From contig VSJF01000013.1 in assembly GCA_009739215.1 (NCBI GenBank), positions 496,001 to 560,000 of the forward strand: a stretch of 64,000 bases of DNA, written 5' to 3'. Origin of the DNA: Floccularia luteovirens. Its lineage: Eukaryota > Basidiomycota > Agaricomycetes > Agaricales > Squamanitaceae. The notes under the pieces were generated by a model that worked only from the letters and a program-made list of their open reading frames with translations, searched no databases and was not told the DNA's origin. The translations under genes and the position numbers were made by a program. Of the stretch, positions 35,868 through 46,387 are shown one piece after another; position 1 is the first letter of the stretch; each line of letters opens with the position of its first letter.

Positions 35868-37063
35868 CTAGCCCTCATCGTCAACAATTGCAGGAATGTA
35901 GAAAGTGAGAACACCCCCAGCATCTTCAACATCCCCAACATAAACATACAAAATCATGCAATGATTATGGCATATGCCTTGATTGACGGCTGTCAGGCTC
36001 GCGTTATGTGAAAAAAATGGCAACATACATGCTATAGTTGCTCTAGAAACAACATGGCTATTAAGAAATTTGAGAAAACTTCGGATAGAAAGAAGCACTG
36101 TGAAAACTTTGTCGGGATCTGGAGGAACATTATTTGCTTCCTCTTCTGGATTGTCGCTTTGAGCTGCAATGGAATGACGTGAGATGTTGGCAACTAAGAG
36201 AGAGCAATGATGTTACCTCGTGGATTAGTACAATTCCTCCATTCAGTATCGACCTTCACGCCCTCTGTATTGATAGAAATCCACAATCTACCTTTGTTGT
36301 TTGCGCGGACTGCAAGAATATCAGACATAGGACGCATCCTTTCTACGATCGTCCTCAATTTTTGTAAAGGCGGGAGAACGACATGCACCTATAAAAATCC
36401 ACTTTAGCAATAATTCACATATATAATGACCGAAGAGAAATTTACATCAGGATCTGGACAAAGAGGCTCTGCCATTCGTGCCACATCACTTGGTTTCAAA
36501 ATCTCGATCTTAACATCATGTGCAACTCGCACCCTTCTCCCTACCCTCGTAAAGCCACTTATTTCAAATAAAAGAACGGCATGGTCATGTTTCTTTGCTA
36601 GTTTCATGACCACTTCGTCTGTCTCGAACGACGAAGTTGATGTGGGGGAAGACGAAGAGGTGGCAGAACGCAGAGCAGATAGAAGCGCTTCTGGGGAAAG
36701 AGAAATAGTAATCTCATTATCTGAATTTGATTGAATGCGATAGTTGACGAATAGTGTGTCGACTTTGACTTGTCTAGGGAATTGCGTTTGTTAATGCTCA
36801 TTTCTTTTGAAAAGAAAAGTATGGAAACCAATCGCACGTCCAAACCTGTATGCCTCCCTCGTTTGCTTCACTATTGCAAATGATATGCATTATACTTTCT
36901 GTTAGTTTGATGATACATTTCTTTTGCAACTTTTCGATAGCTTGAGTGATACCTGAGGAAATGAAGATAGAAAAGGTAGGTCACTTGGATGGCACCAGAC
37001 CTTGACTTGGAAGTACTAACGAAAGAAAGTTGCGACGTCTTGAATTCCTGCACGAAATCGCAT
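35868..37063 (-). CDS. HUS1: DNA damage checkpoint protein Hus1 (9-1-1 clamp)
   Basis: Predicted subunit of the Rad9-Rad1-Hus1 sliding clamp that activates checkpoint signalling at damaged DNA. It starts MRFRAGIQDVATFFR, and splicing leads to ITQAIEKLQKKCIIKLTES and NSEANEGGIQVW. The middle carries HDHAVLLFEISGFTRVGRRV, HDVKIEILKPSDVARMAEP and LPPLQKLRTIVERM, then NNKGRLWISINTEGVKVDTE. The C terminus has SFLKFLNSHVVSRATIAC and GICHNHCMILYVYVGDVEDA, ending FYIPAIVDDEG, which closely follows the Hus1 pattern. Read-through ORFs around each block are intron extensions. It is intron-rich with about 330 residues expected. It is divergent from the Maf gene across 162 bp. Confidence 0.9.
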
Positions 37064-37225
37064 TGTTCTACATCTGAAGCAAAGTGGACGCGAAGGATAT
37101 TTACGAATAATTATAATAATTATTAATTGATGTATTGTTTGGCAATGACATGTATAATAAACAGAAGCTGATCAATGATCAGTATTCAGTAGTAATCAAC
37201 ATATTATTCCCTTTACTTTAATACA
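37064..37225. promoter_or_regulatory. Short divergent promoter, HUS1 / Maf
   Basis: 162 bp separate the two divergent ATGs. An AT-rich palindrome-like tract (AATTATAATAATTATTAATT, about 37107-37126) lies in the middle. Shared regulation is an inference. Confidence 0.45.
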
Positions 37226-38343
37226 ATGCCAAGACATATACTCTCCCATGCACTCCAAACCCCAGCCATTAAGAAGCTCGGGGGTAAGCGCATTGTTCTT
37301 GCATCGAATAGTCCCAGAAGGTTGGAAATTCTCCGTACAGCCGTTCGTCTCCTACCACAGACTCTCTTCATTTCGTGACAGCTTATGTCTGTTCATGACT
37401 TTACCAAACTGGAATCTACGACGTAATTGCACTATAGGGAATCAATCCTGATGTTGTACCATCTACATTTGAAGAGAACTTGCCAATAAGTTCTTTCCCT
37501 GATATCCACGAATATCCTGTCTCGACTGCAACCCACAAGGCAATTGAAGTATATGAGAGGCTGGTGGTATGTCCTACGTCTATCATGAAATACTCAAAGC
37601 TAATATTTGCTATTCTTAGGAACAAAACCCGGATGATGCCCCAGATCTAGTGATAGGAGGCATGGTTTTCCTTACCCCCCGAAAGAACTATATCTCACGT
37701 CCCAAATAGCTGATACAGTAGTTCTAACGCACGCTCAGCCATTGACCACTGATGTGGGATATTCCATGTTACCTCAAACAAGCCAGGAACTACTGGAGAA
37801 ACCAACTTCCAAAGAGGACAATATGCGCATGCTGTTGGACATGAATGGCGGGGTCTGTGAAGTGGTGACAGGCGTAACCGTTGGTAAGTAATGACTAATA
37901 ACCAGCATAAACCAGTGTTAAATCTTACACCGCGATATGTATACAGTGTATCCAATTCTTATGGCCCCTGGATATCAAGTCAGGTAAGCCATATATTATT
38001 AGAGTGAACCGTCGAGTTAAGACTGATAGCATCAACATAGGTCGATAGACGAGCGTACTTTAGTGCATTTTGCAGATAGCCCGCAACACATAATACAGGC
38101 CTACGTCGATAGCGGCGAAGGTATTGATCGAGCTGGTGGATTCGCTATACAGGTACGCAACGCTAGTACGACCATAAAGCACACAACTTTGACAACGAAC
38201 GTCCATATTTTCAGGGATTAGGCGGGATTCTCGTTCGCAAGATTGACGGAGATTACCAAAATGTAGTAGGTTTCCCATCAGCGTCGTTTTTCAAACTTTT
38301 GGATCTACTGGTAGAAGAAGATGAAGATTTTTTGTCTGTATAG
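37226..38343 (+). CDS. Maf family nucleoside triphosphate pyrophosphatase
   Basis: Predicted house-cleaning enzyme that hydrolyses non-canonical or methylated dNTP/NTPs to monophosphate and pyrophosphate. Seven exons (37226-37342, 37438-37566, 37620-37659, 37710-37883, 37947-37983, 38041-38152, 38215-38343) sum to 245 codons. Motifs are KRIVLASNSPRRLEILRTAG, STFEENLP, IGADTVVLT with the catalytic Asp, CEVVTGV, DSGEGIDRAGGFAIQG and VGFPSASFFKLL. The third intron (37660-37709) must start with GC, not GT, to keep IGADTVV, so it is a GC-AG intron inside the active-site motif. The length (245) is normal for eukaryotic Maf/ASMTL-N proteins. Confidence 0.9.
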
Positions 38344-38510
38344 TTTTTTATATGGCTCTTAACATCCCCTATTCATCATAAAAACCCCGAGCACTCTAAT
38401 AACGGGCCTCAGAGAGAGCAGTGAGTTGTAATTAATCGTTAAACATTTTCATTAGGATATTGTCTATGAGTCTAAATGATAAACTCTATCTTCGCTGCAC
38501 ATCGCCTTTA

Positions 38511-40325
38511 TCAGCAGTCAAACCTCCCCCTGGAAATGTCCATCACGAGGCTTGTGAAATCTGCTTTGGAAATTCCATGTTTATCAATTTCCATATCTCT
38601 CAAATACGACTGCACATGTTTGGGCTTAAGTTGTGACAGACTGATTTTCAGATGGCGCCCTTCGAATCCGGCGGAAACGAGTGCCTGGTACACATTATCC
38701 TGATAATTTGCTGTCGACCGTTGGAGAAACTCCTTAACGGAAGTAAATCCGTGACGTTGGAAGCCACGAGATGACATGACAATCACACCTCCGCTGGTAC
38801 AGTTTTCGGTAGGGTGGGTTCGGGGTTTCTTTCTCTTGCGAGAACGTTGTTTCTCAGTGGGGCCGACTGGGGTTGATGAAGGATTTACTGATGGTATGAT
38901 ACGAGGTGACACGGGCGCGGATCTAGCAAGCACATTGTAAGACTCTAGTGTCAGCTTGGTAGTTAAGGAATCAATGATAATGGTACATACTCCTGATGCG
39001 GTGTAGGTATAGAATTTATTCCCGACACAGAAGGAAGGGACGGCGCTGTGGTAGGAATCGATTGAGTACGAGGTGGCGTTTCCTTATTGTCGTTTCCTGA
39101 TTGCACGAGTTGTGGAAGAACATCATCAACTTCCTATAATGAAACTGAGTACAACTACCGGACACTGTAGAATTAAGTCGGGCTGACCATGCTATCAGGC
39201 AACGGGCCAGCAGCTGTGATTGCATGCGCATTTCCTCTCTTATTATGCACCCGATTCCTATGCGCAAGGAGAACTACTGGGGGAGGTGGTAACGCACGAG
39301 GTCGTCGAGATGAGGGTGGAACAGGGGTTTTTCTATGCACTGTCCTATCTGATACAATCTCTGCACCTCTAACAGGAGCCGAGGTTAAAATCGCCGACTG
39401 TTGGTTTCTAGTCGGCTGGTGGCTGGGTCGTTGGCTAGGCGTAGCTCTTGGAGTCATTGGATTGTTGTTTTCGACGTGCTTGATATAATAAGAATGAGTA
39501 TACTCATAATACTTGGACATACGACGATTCACGAAACACACACCTGCTGAGATGAGCTTTGGGCGTTAACAAAAGTGTTAGGTAGTGCTATGCTAGTGCC
39601 TGCTTGGCCTTGCGCCGTTGTTGAATTTTGTCCACTTGTGCTTTGATTGCGCGGCGAGCGCCTCAATCCAATGGGTGGGACAGAAACTGTACATCTCGAC
39701 GGCGGCACAGTCTGGTGTCTGACTGAAGTACTTTTTGGCCGTTTCTGCTGAGCAGATTTTCCAGTTTCTTTCTTCCTCCCCTCCTGGAATACGTCTTAGT
39801 CAAGAATAAAAACACAGCTTGTGATGTAAGCTCACGTTTAACTGCGCGATGTCCCCTGATGATCCGTATTTTATTATAAAAGATGTATCAAGGAGAGCAA
39901 AATCTCTCGAAGCATCTGTCTTGCCTTGATCATCTTCTTTTAAGAGACGACGGACAGATTGGGGACTACAGCCCACAATTTCTGCAATCTTTGGGACTGG
40001 TCGATTTCCAGTTCTATATAGAAATCGAATGCATGCGCGCATCTGGTCTGTCAAGCGTCTTCGCTTAGCAGGCCCACTAAAGTTTCTTCAGTGATCCAAA
40101 CGACAGCAGAAATTCAGTATGGGCTCACCTGTTTGCGTCAGAAATCCTGGCATGGCGTCCCAAGTCCCTGACACTCTGAGTTATAGGAGTGGATGGCGGC
40201 TCGGTGATATGACACCAGCCGCTCTTCGATTTTGGTGATGAAGTTGGGACATAGTCCTCGTCGAGTTGATCCTCTTCATCTTCGGAGCTCGAGGCAGATA
40301 CGGGCGTCTCGTATCGGGTCCGCAT
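38511..40325 (-). CDS. Unrecognised nuclear-type protein with helix-turn-helix
   Basis: It starts MRTRYETPVSASSSEDEED and contains an acidic patch, then RRRLTDQMRACIRFLYRTGN and PKIAEIVGCSPQSVRRLLKE. This is a helix-turn-helix of the kind found in resolvase- and transposase-derived DNA-binding domains. A long Pro/Ser/Arg-rich middle includes RRPRALPPPPVV and a likely nuclear signal (KQRSRKRKKPR). The last 80 residues form a helical block: GFTSVKEFLQRSTANYQDNV, ALVSAGFEGRHLKISLSQLK, IDKHGISKADFTSLV. About six exons are implied. I know no named ortholog. The HTH and basic stretch suggest a chromatin or DNA-binding role. It could be a domesticated transposase-type domain, but no catalytic motif is visible. 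Confidence 0.75.
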
Positions 40326-40920
40326 GATTGAGTTTGGGCGACTGGTAATTCAGATCCAAGTGCTTAAATAGAGTGCAAAATTTATTCAGTGGGTCCATTC
40401 CGCCAGGATACCTACTAAATAATAGGTCAGGGCCATTTCTCTATACCACGCTTTTGGAGGTGGAGCGTTTGGTCAAGAATTCTCCAACCATTATAACAAT
40501 TACACTACCGCGATCTGAGAAAGTGGTCCCGTTGGGTTGTGAGGGGTGTTATTAGCTGGAAAGTCCTGATAAACATACACTTTTAAGTCCCAAGGACCGA
40601 CAGACGCTCACATTGCTGGATTATTCTGTAACTTGGCATTTGGTTCGTATACGTACAACTGATGTCCATATCTCCACTCGAGCTCCAAAGGGTCTAGTAT
40701 TTATTCGGATTGGGTGAGAGACCCGTGTTATCGTTAGACATTGTTGGATGATGGGATGACAAAGCAGATGCTTAATCGCAATATAAACGGAGTTGCGCCA
40801 TATGGACATCAACCGAGACGTTCTCTTCAGCATATTCCACGCCACTAAAAGTAGATGTTTAGCCGCCTCCAGAATCTTCTTTCTCGACCTCCTCCGAACC
40901 TTGCTTCATTTAGCACTCAA
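40326..40920. other. Divergent intergenic region, no gene seen
   Basis: This 595-bp region lies between the divergent HTH gene and msrA. Short ORFs at 40373-40555 and 40621-40845 look non-coding. A C/T-rich leader precedes the msrA ATG. Confidence 0.45.
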
Positions 40921-41622
40921 ATGTCTTGTAAGTACTATGCTCCCTTTTCTTGCACTGGCCTCATCCCTTAATCCAATGTAGCTCAAGGTCAACCCGAAAT
41001 CGCAACTTTCGCAGCTGGATGCTTCTGGGGTGTCGAACACATTTTCCTCAAACACTTTCCTCCTGCACAGAACAAAGGTATTTTGAAAACAACCGTCGGC
41101 TATACGGGAGGAAACCCCATTGTCACAAACCCCGATTACAGAACTGTCTGCACTGGAGCCACAGATCATGCTGAAGCAATCAGAATCGAATTCGATCCAA
41201 ATATCGTGAGCTATGCTACGCTCGTAGGTACGTGGTTGGCATCTTCTTTCGATCGAAGCTGATCCTAACGTACCTGACCATCAGAATTCTTCTATCGCAC
41301 CCACGATCCAACCACAGTCAATCGTCAAGGGGGAGATACTGGCACACGTAAGTTTGGCTTACACATGAATTGTGTCGCTTCTGAAGAGGAAACTGGTATA
41401 GAATATCGCTCAGCGATCTTCACCCACTCATCTGAACAGACAGAGATTGCGAAGCGCGTGACTGAAGAAGTTGCTGCTAAGCATTTTACACCAAAGGGAA
41501 AAAAGATCGTCACGGAAATCCAAGAAGCTACTCAGTGGTGGAACGCAGAAGACTACCATCAACTTTACCTGATAAAGAATCCAAGTGGATACCAGTGCCC
41601 TACTCACAGACTTCACTGGTAG
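40921..41622 (+). CDS. MXR1: Peptide methionine-(S)-sulfoxide reductase MsrA
   Basis: Predicted repair enzyme reducing methionine-S-sulfoxide in proteins and free Met. Four exons (40921-40927, 40982-41227, 41285-41347, 41402-41622) give 178 residues. The first exon is only 7 nt (ATG TCT T), so the N terminus is [24 protein letters not shown] contains the catalytic Cys. Further motifs are [49 protein letters not shown] and EDYHQLYL. There is no targeting sequence, so it should be cytosolic. The start is decided by the tiny exon; an unspliced reading would begin later and lose the active site. Confidence 0.95.
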
Positions 41623-41691
41623 TTGCTTTGTAGTTGGAAGAGTGTGTAATGCACTTGTAGTATCTTTAATCAAGTTCATTTATGTTATGTG

Positions 41692-43857
41692 TTACTTTGT
41701 TACTTTACACAAGCCATCTGCATCCCATCTTTCACTTCCAACACCAGCTCTAACTATGAAAAGATCAGTAGGGTCATATTTTTCCTTAATCTTTGATAAT
41801 TTGGCATAGTTTGGTCCAAAGAAAGTGCTCTCAAAATTTTCTTCTAATGAATCTGCTTCGTTAGAATAAGTCCCACTGTTTGGACCTGCGATTGATTCCA
41901 AAATTGATAGCTGTTTCCTCATAAATAGAGTTTGGTTCGCGTGTACTTCGGGAATTGTCGCCTGATCACTCCATTGGTTTGCCAATATAACCTGTAGAAA
42001 GTGATATGACTTCATGTGCCACTCCATATACCGAAGGCAAATTAAACACCCACAAGAGCTTTAGCAGTCCTCCATGCTGGGGTAACAGCGCTCGAAAGTC
42101 CTGCAGTCTCAGAAACTTTCCCTGTCAAGCTAGATATTAATAACCTTCACTAACCCGAAAACAACGGAAGCTGTCACCCACCTCCTGCCACAAAATTTAC
42201 AAGAATGCTGAAGATATAACCAGTTATCAAGCGATCGAGGAGAGTAAATCAGGACATATACTAACTTCGTGACACCACCCTTCAGCATCTTATCGTATGC
42301 CTCCTCGATCTTGCTAGGTTGTTTGTATGCGGAAGAAGGTACGAACCTGGATCCGAGAACCATGTTCCCTGGTGAGACGTCGTCCGGGACCGTCAATAAA
42401 TCGTTGATATCTCCAGAGGCAAACTGTTGTTGAACTGAGACCCCCGGGATTGCTTGGACATCGTCTACGAAATTTTTGAGAATTTCCGCAGCTTGGGTAG
42501 TGTCGACATTGGGGATGTATGTTTGAGTAAATATTGTCGGTACGTTAGGTTGTCCAAGCCCCCCAATTCCGGTTAGAGTCAGATAAAAGTATTGGCCGAC
42601 TTGGAACTTGTCCCATTCGAATATGTGTTTCGCGTGTACATTAGCCACTTTAGCTAGGGTGTTAGTGTTATTTGAAGTGATAACCATGGTTGAAAGAACA
42701 GCATTGAGAGTTGGGAATGTTCTGAATGTAGCTGAAACTATGACACCCCAACTCCCCGCCCCTCCTCCACGTATTGCCCAGAATACTAGATATATATAAA
42801 TTAATAGTAAAGAGAGTCGGATGCTATAGAATCCTCACGATCCGAGTTTTCTGCTTCGTTAACTTTGACAAGGTCGCCATTCGCTAAAACAACTTCCAGT
42901 TCTTTGACCTACGTTAGTTAATCGTGAGCAAGCCAAGATAAAATATGGTACCTAAGCAGTTATCAGCTGCGAGTCCTAACATTGGCGACATAGGAGAATG
43001 ACCAGCCCCTTGTACATAGCCACCGGCAATAGCAGGTGTTGCGGCACCAGTTCCATGAGCAAATCGTCCGTGTGCTTTATTACTTCGGTACATATTCTGA
43101 GTAGACACCCCACTGCCGACTGTCAAGGCTGGACCAAAAGAACTCTTTCCAACGACAAAATTGTTGGTGTATTCAATGCTTTGGAGTTTATGGGTTGAAA
43201 TCAAAAGTGAATTTTTAGCAGCTGAACGTCCGAGGTAATCATGACCTGAAGCTTTGATAGCTAAACGAAGGTTGTGTGCCTTCGCAAACTTCACTCCTTG
43301 CTATTTAGGATGACATCAGGAAGTCATTAATAGCATCCTAAAACGTTACATAAGTACCTGTATGTCAATGGCAGTCTCTGCAAGGACAGCGAAGAGTGGC
43401 ACATTTCCTTGACCACATACTTTCGATTCAAGTATACATAGCGATGGCGGCTTGGAATCATAATCCTATATTTGAAGAAAAAGAAATCTCAAAAATGTAA
43501 TTAAGCAATGCATTTTACAGACCTGCTCCCAATTAAACTAGATTACCAGAACGGTGAGTTTGTGGGAAAGAAAATATAACTACAACACAATACCTGGAGC
43601 ATGGACCCGGGAATCTCATTCCGAAACAAGGCACTCGTAAATTGTTCATTGGTACAATTTCCAGCCGGGAGGCTTCTGCAAAACTCTACGGTCGGCACGG
43701 CATTCACAAGCTTGCCAGAAATAGACGCATTGAGCGCGGTCCATTGCGCAGATGTTGGAAAGCCAGGGTTTCCAGGTGTATTTCTGCATTGCACATTAGC
43801 GTGAGAAACACGTCCCAGAGATATGAAAATAAGTAGAGGAGCGAGTGTGGAATACAT
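41692..43857 (-). CDS. Secreted FAD-linked oxidoreductase (PCMH/BBE type)
   Basis: A signal peptide (MYSTLAPLLIFISLGRVSHA) is followed by a Cys-containing N-terminal domain and the FAD-binding PCMH domain: AIDIQQGVKFAKAHNLRLAI, KASGHDYLGRSAAKNSLLI (His for covalent flavin), TVGSGVSTQNMYR, HGTGAATPAIAGGYVQGAGH and WAIRGGGAGSWGV. The last 100 residues carry a BBE-like tail with FFGPNYAKLSKIKEKYDPTD. The segment around PAIAGG has no Cys, so only mono-covalent flavinylation via His is expected. Fungal relatives oxidise varied alcohols, sugars or alkaloid precursors; the substrate is unknown. Many introns are implied, and about 580 residues are expected. It is divergent from the aldo-keto reductase gene. 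Confidence 0.88.
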
Positions 43858-44686
43858 AAGTACTAAGGTTTAAGGTAACATACCCCCTCATTTATATACC
43901 TCTGTAATGAGCCCTTGACACAAGTCTATTGATAGACCTGTCAACGACCACCTGCATCTTGTGGCTGATTGTACCTTGTAGTCGAGACATGCCAGCCGTG
44001 AGGAGATTATGGGCGCCGTATTACTTGTCACGACCATGTTTCGACTGCAATGTACACCTGATTGACGTAGCCGGGTACCGGGTGGCGCGACGGCGCCACA
44101 CGGGCCGGTAATAAGTCACACCAGTATTGCTTCTTATCTCTAAACTTTCAGAAAACATATTTCTATTTCTGCCATTACTTCATGACGAAGGTGAATTCGA
44201 GCAACACAAATATATTGAAAAAAAGGTACGAACCTTTTATTTGACATAACCTGAGAAATAACTGTTCACTAGTAGCACTGACAGTTTCAACTTGCCGAAA
44301 TACATTCAGGACAACAAACTCTGAAAAAACTCACAAAGCGTTGCCTTATATGTCAAAAAACCCTTCAAAATCCCATGAAACCTGAATGTGAACATTTGAG
44401 ATCGATAAGACCCCCTACTGGAAGTAGCGGGAATGAACTAAATATACCTATGAGATCGGGAATAAGTAGATGCTCCTCAAAGCTATGCTATAAATACTTA
44501 AACGCAGGAGGAATATGGGCCATACATACTGTGTGAGGTTAAACCCATCCAAGTTGGGTTGCTAAGCAGTTACGTGTTCCAAAAAAAGCTAGAAAAGTAG
44601 ATGCTGAATAGTGAGACATACTTACGTTTGTCCGGTTGAACACTTGTAGTAAACCCTCACTACGCAGACTACTGTCTTTACCCATA
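43858..44686. promoter_or_regulatory. Divergent promoter region, FAD oxidase / aldo-keto reductase
   Basis: This 829-bp region lies between the divergent starts of the oxidase and the aldo-keto reductase and should contain both promoters. No ORF of interest is present. Confidence 0.4.
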
Positions 44687-46183
44687 ATGGCCAATGTATT
44701 TTCACTTGATCCCCCTCATCCCGGAACTCCTATCAGTCGTTATCGACAACTCTCCACTTTGGCTGGTATCCATGTGTCTCCTATTCAACTTGGTGCCTTG
44801 AGTATCGGTGACCAGTGGCACAAATTCGGTTTGGGTGCTATGAGTAAAGAGTCGAGCATCAAACTTCTCGACACTTACTTTGATATGGGCGGTAACTTTA
44901 TCGATACTGCAAATGACTAGTAAGTTTGATCATTATCTGATTGATCAGTCGAGATCTGAAATTTTCGGTTGAAGTCAAGCAGGATCTTCAGAAAGAATTA
45001 TCGGCGAATGGGCTGAAAAGCGCGGAATAAGAGATCAGCTATGTATCGCAACCAAAGTAGGGTCTTCACCTAACTTTGGCACATCTTGCAGACATTGATT
45101 ATTGGGGCAGTATTCAGCAGGGTATAAACGAGCCGATCCGTCCATCCAACAAAAACCTATGTACGTCGGTAACAATGTGAAAACGATGCATCTCTCTTTC
45201 GAGGACTCCCTCAAGAACTTACGCACCAATTATGTCGACATATTTTACGTCCACTGGTGGGACTTCGATACTAGCATTGAAGAGATTATGCGCGGTCTTC
45301 ACAGACTCGTAATGCAAGGCAAGGTTCTATACCTGGTTCGTAGCCTTATGATATATGTAACACTTGGTCTAGATAACTTACCCTTTTCACGCTTAGGGTA
45401 TATCTGACGCGCCAGCGTGGATTGTTAGCAGAGCGAACCAGTATGCCCGAGATCATGCATTAACTCCATTCTGCATCTATCAAGGACTGTGGAATGTAAT
45501 GGAACGTTCTTTTGAGCGTGACATCATCCCCATGGCCAAATCAGAAGGTTAGGCTCATGAACAATCATACTAAGGTGTTCTTTGTTGATATAAAATGCAG
45601 GAATGGCTCTCGCTCCTTGGGGAGTCCTAGCCTTCGGAAAGATTAGATCAGACGAAGAAGAGGAAAAACGTCGTCAGACTGGAGAGAAAGGTCGTCAAAT
45701 GTTTTCCCCTGAGTGGGAACGAAATGAAACAGAGAAGAAAGTGTGCCAAGCTCTAGGAAAGGTTGCAGGAGAATTGGGCACCAAATCCATCACAGCGGGT
45801 CAGTTCTCATTTACCACTTTTGATAATATGAAATTGAGCGGGCTTTACATCAATCAGTTGCTATTGCATATGTAATGCAAAAAGCACCGTACGTGTTTCC
45901 CGTTGTTGGAGGACGTAAGCCCGAGCATCTACAGGCAAACTTAGAGGCCCTTGAGTTAACGCTAAGTGAGGAACAAATCAAATACATCGAGAGCATCGTT
46001 CCATTTGAACCAGGATTCCCTATCAACTTTGTCGTAAGGAACTTTCATACTTTAGGTGACGCCTGTTTGGCTGATTTGATTTCTGAAAAACAGGGTGATG
46101 GCACTGCACACGTCGTAGCTGATGCTATGATCTTCGAAAAACGTATTTTGGTGGAACCTCTTCGACCTGAAGGTAAGAAGTAG
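44687..46183 (+). CDS. Aldo-keto reductase, aryl-alcohol dehydrogenase type
   Basis: Seven exons (44687-44919, 44975-45056, 45111-45335, 45397-45547, 45601-45798, 45858-46033, 46094-46183) give 384 residues. Motifs are [26 protein letters not shown] with the catalytic Asp and Tyr, [40 protein letters not shown] with the His, [24 protein letters not shown], and [20 protein letters not shown]. This is the aryl-alcohol dehydrogenase (AAD14-like) branch, which uses NADPH to reduce aromatic aldehydes, relevant to lignin-derived compounds. The first intron ends in GAAG; only this acceptor gives DYQAGSSER in frame. The family is secure and the substrate is inferred. Confidence 0.92.
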
Positions 46184-46387
46184 ATGGAGAAGGGGGAAAG
46201 GCTATGGAATGAAGAAGAATTCATACACAAAGTATGTATCAGCAGTATTAGAAAGAATAGGTGAAACTGGAGAAGAATTTGTCGACTATATCAAAGGTTT
46301 GAAGTGCGAATTTCAGCTCGAATGCTATAGAAGTGAACGCAAACCTGACATACCATATAAGAAACCTGATTAATCTTGGGGTAGAGT

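Noticed and set aside
44900..44990. Apparent frame shift in the aldo-keto reductase between ANDY and SSERII
   Set aside because: An intron ending in GAAG at 44974 gives DYQAGSSER in frame, so no break is needed.
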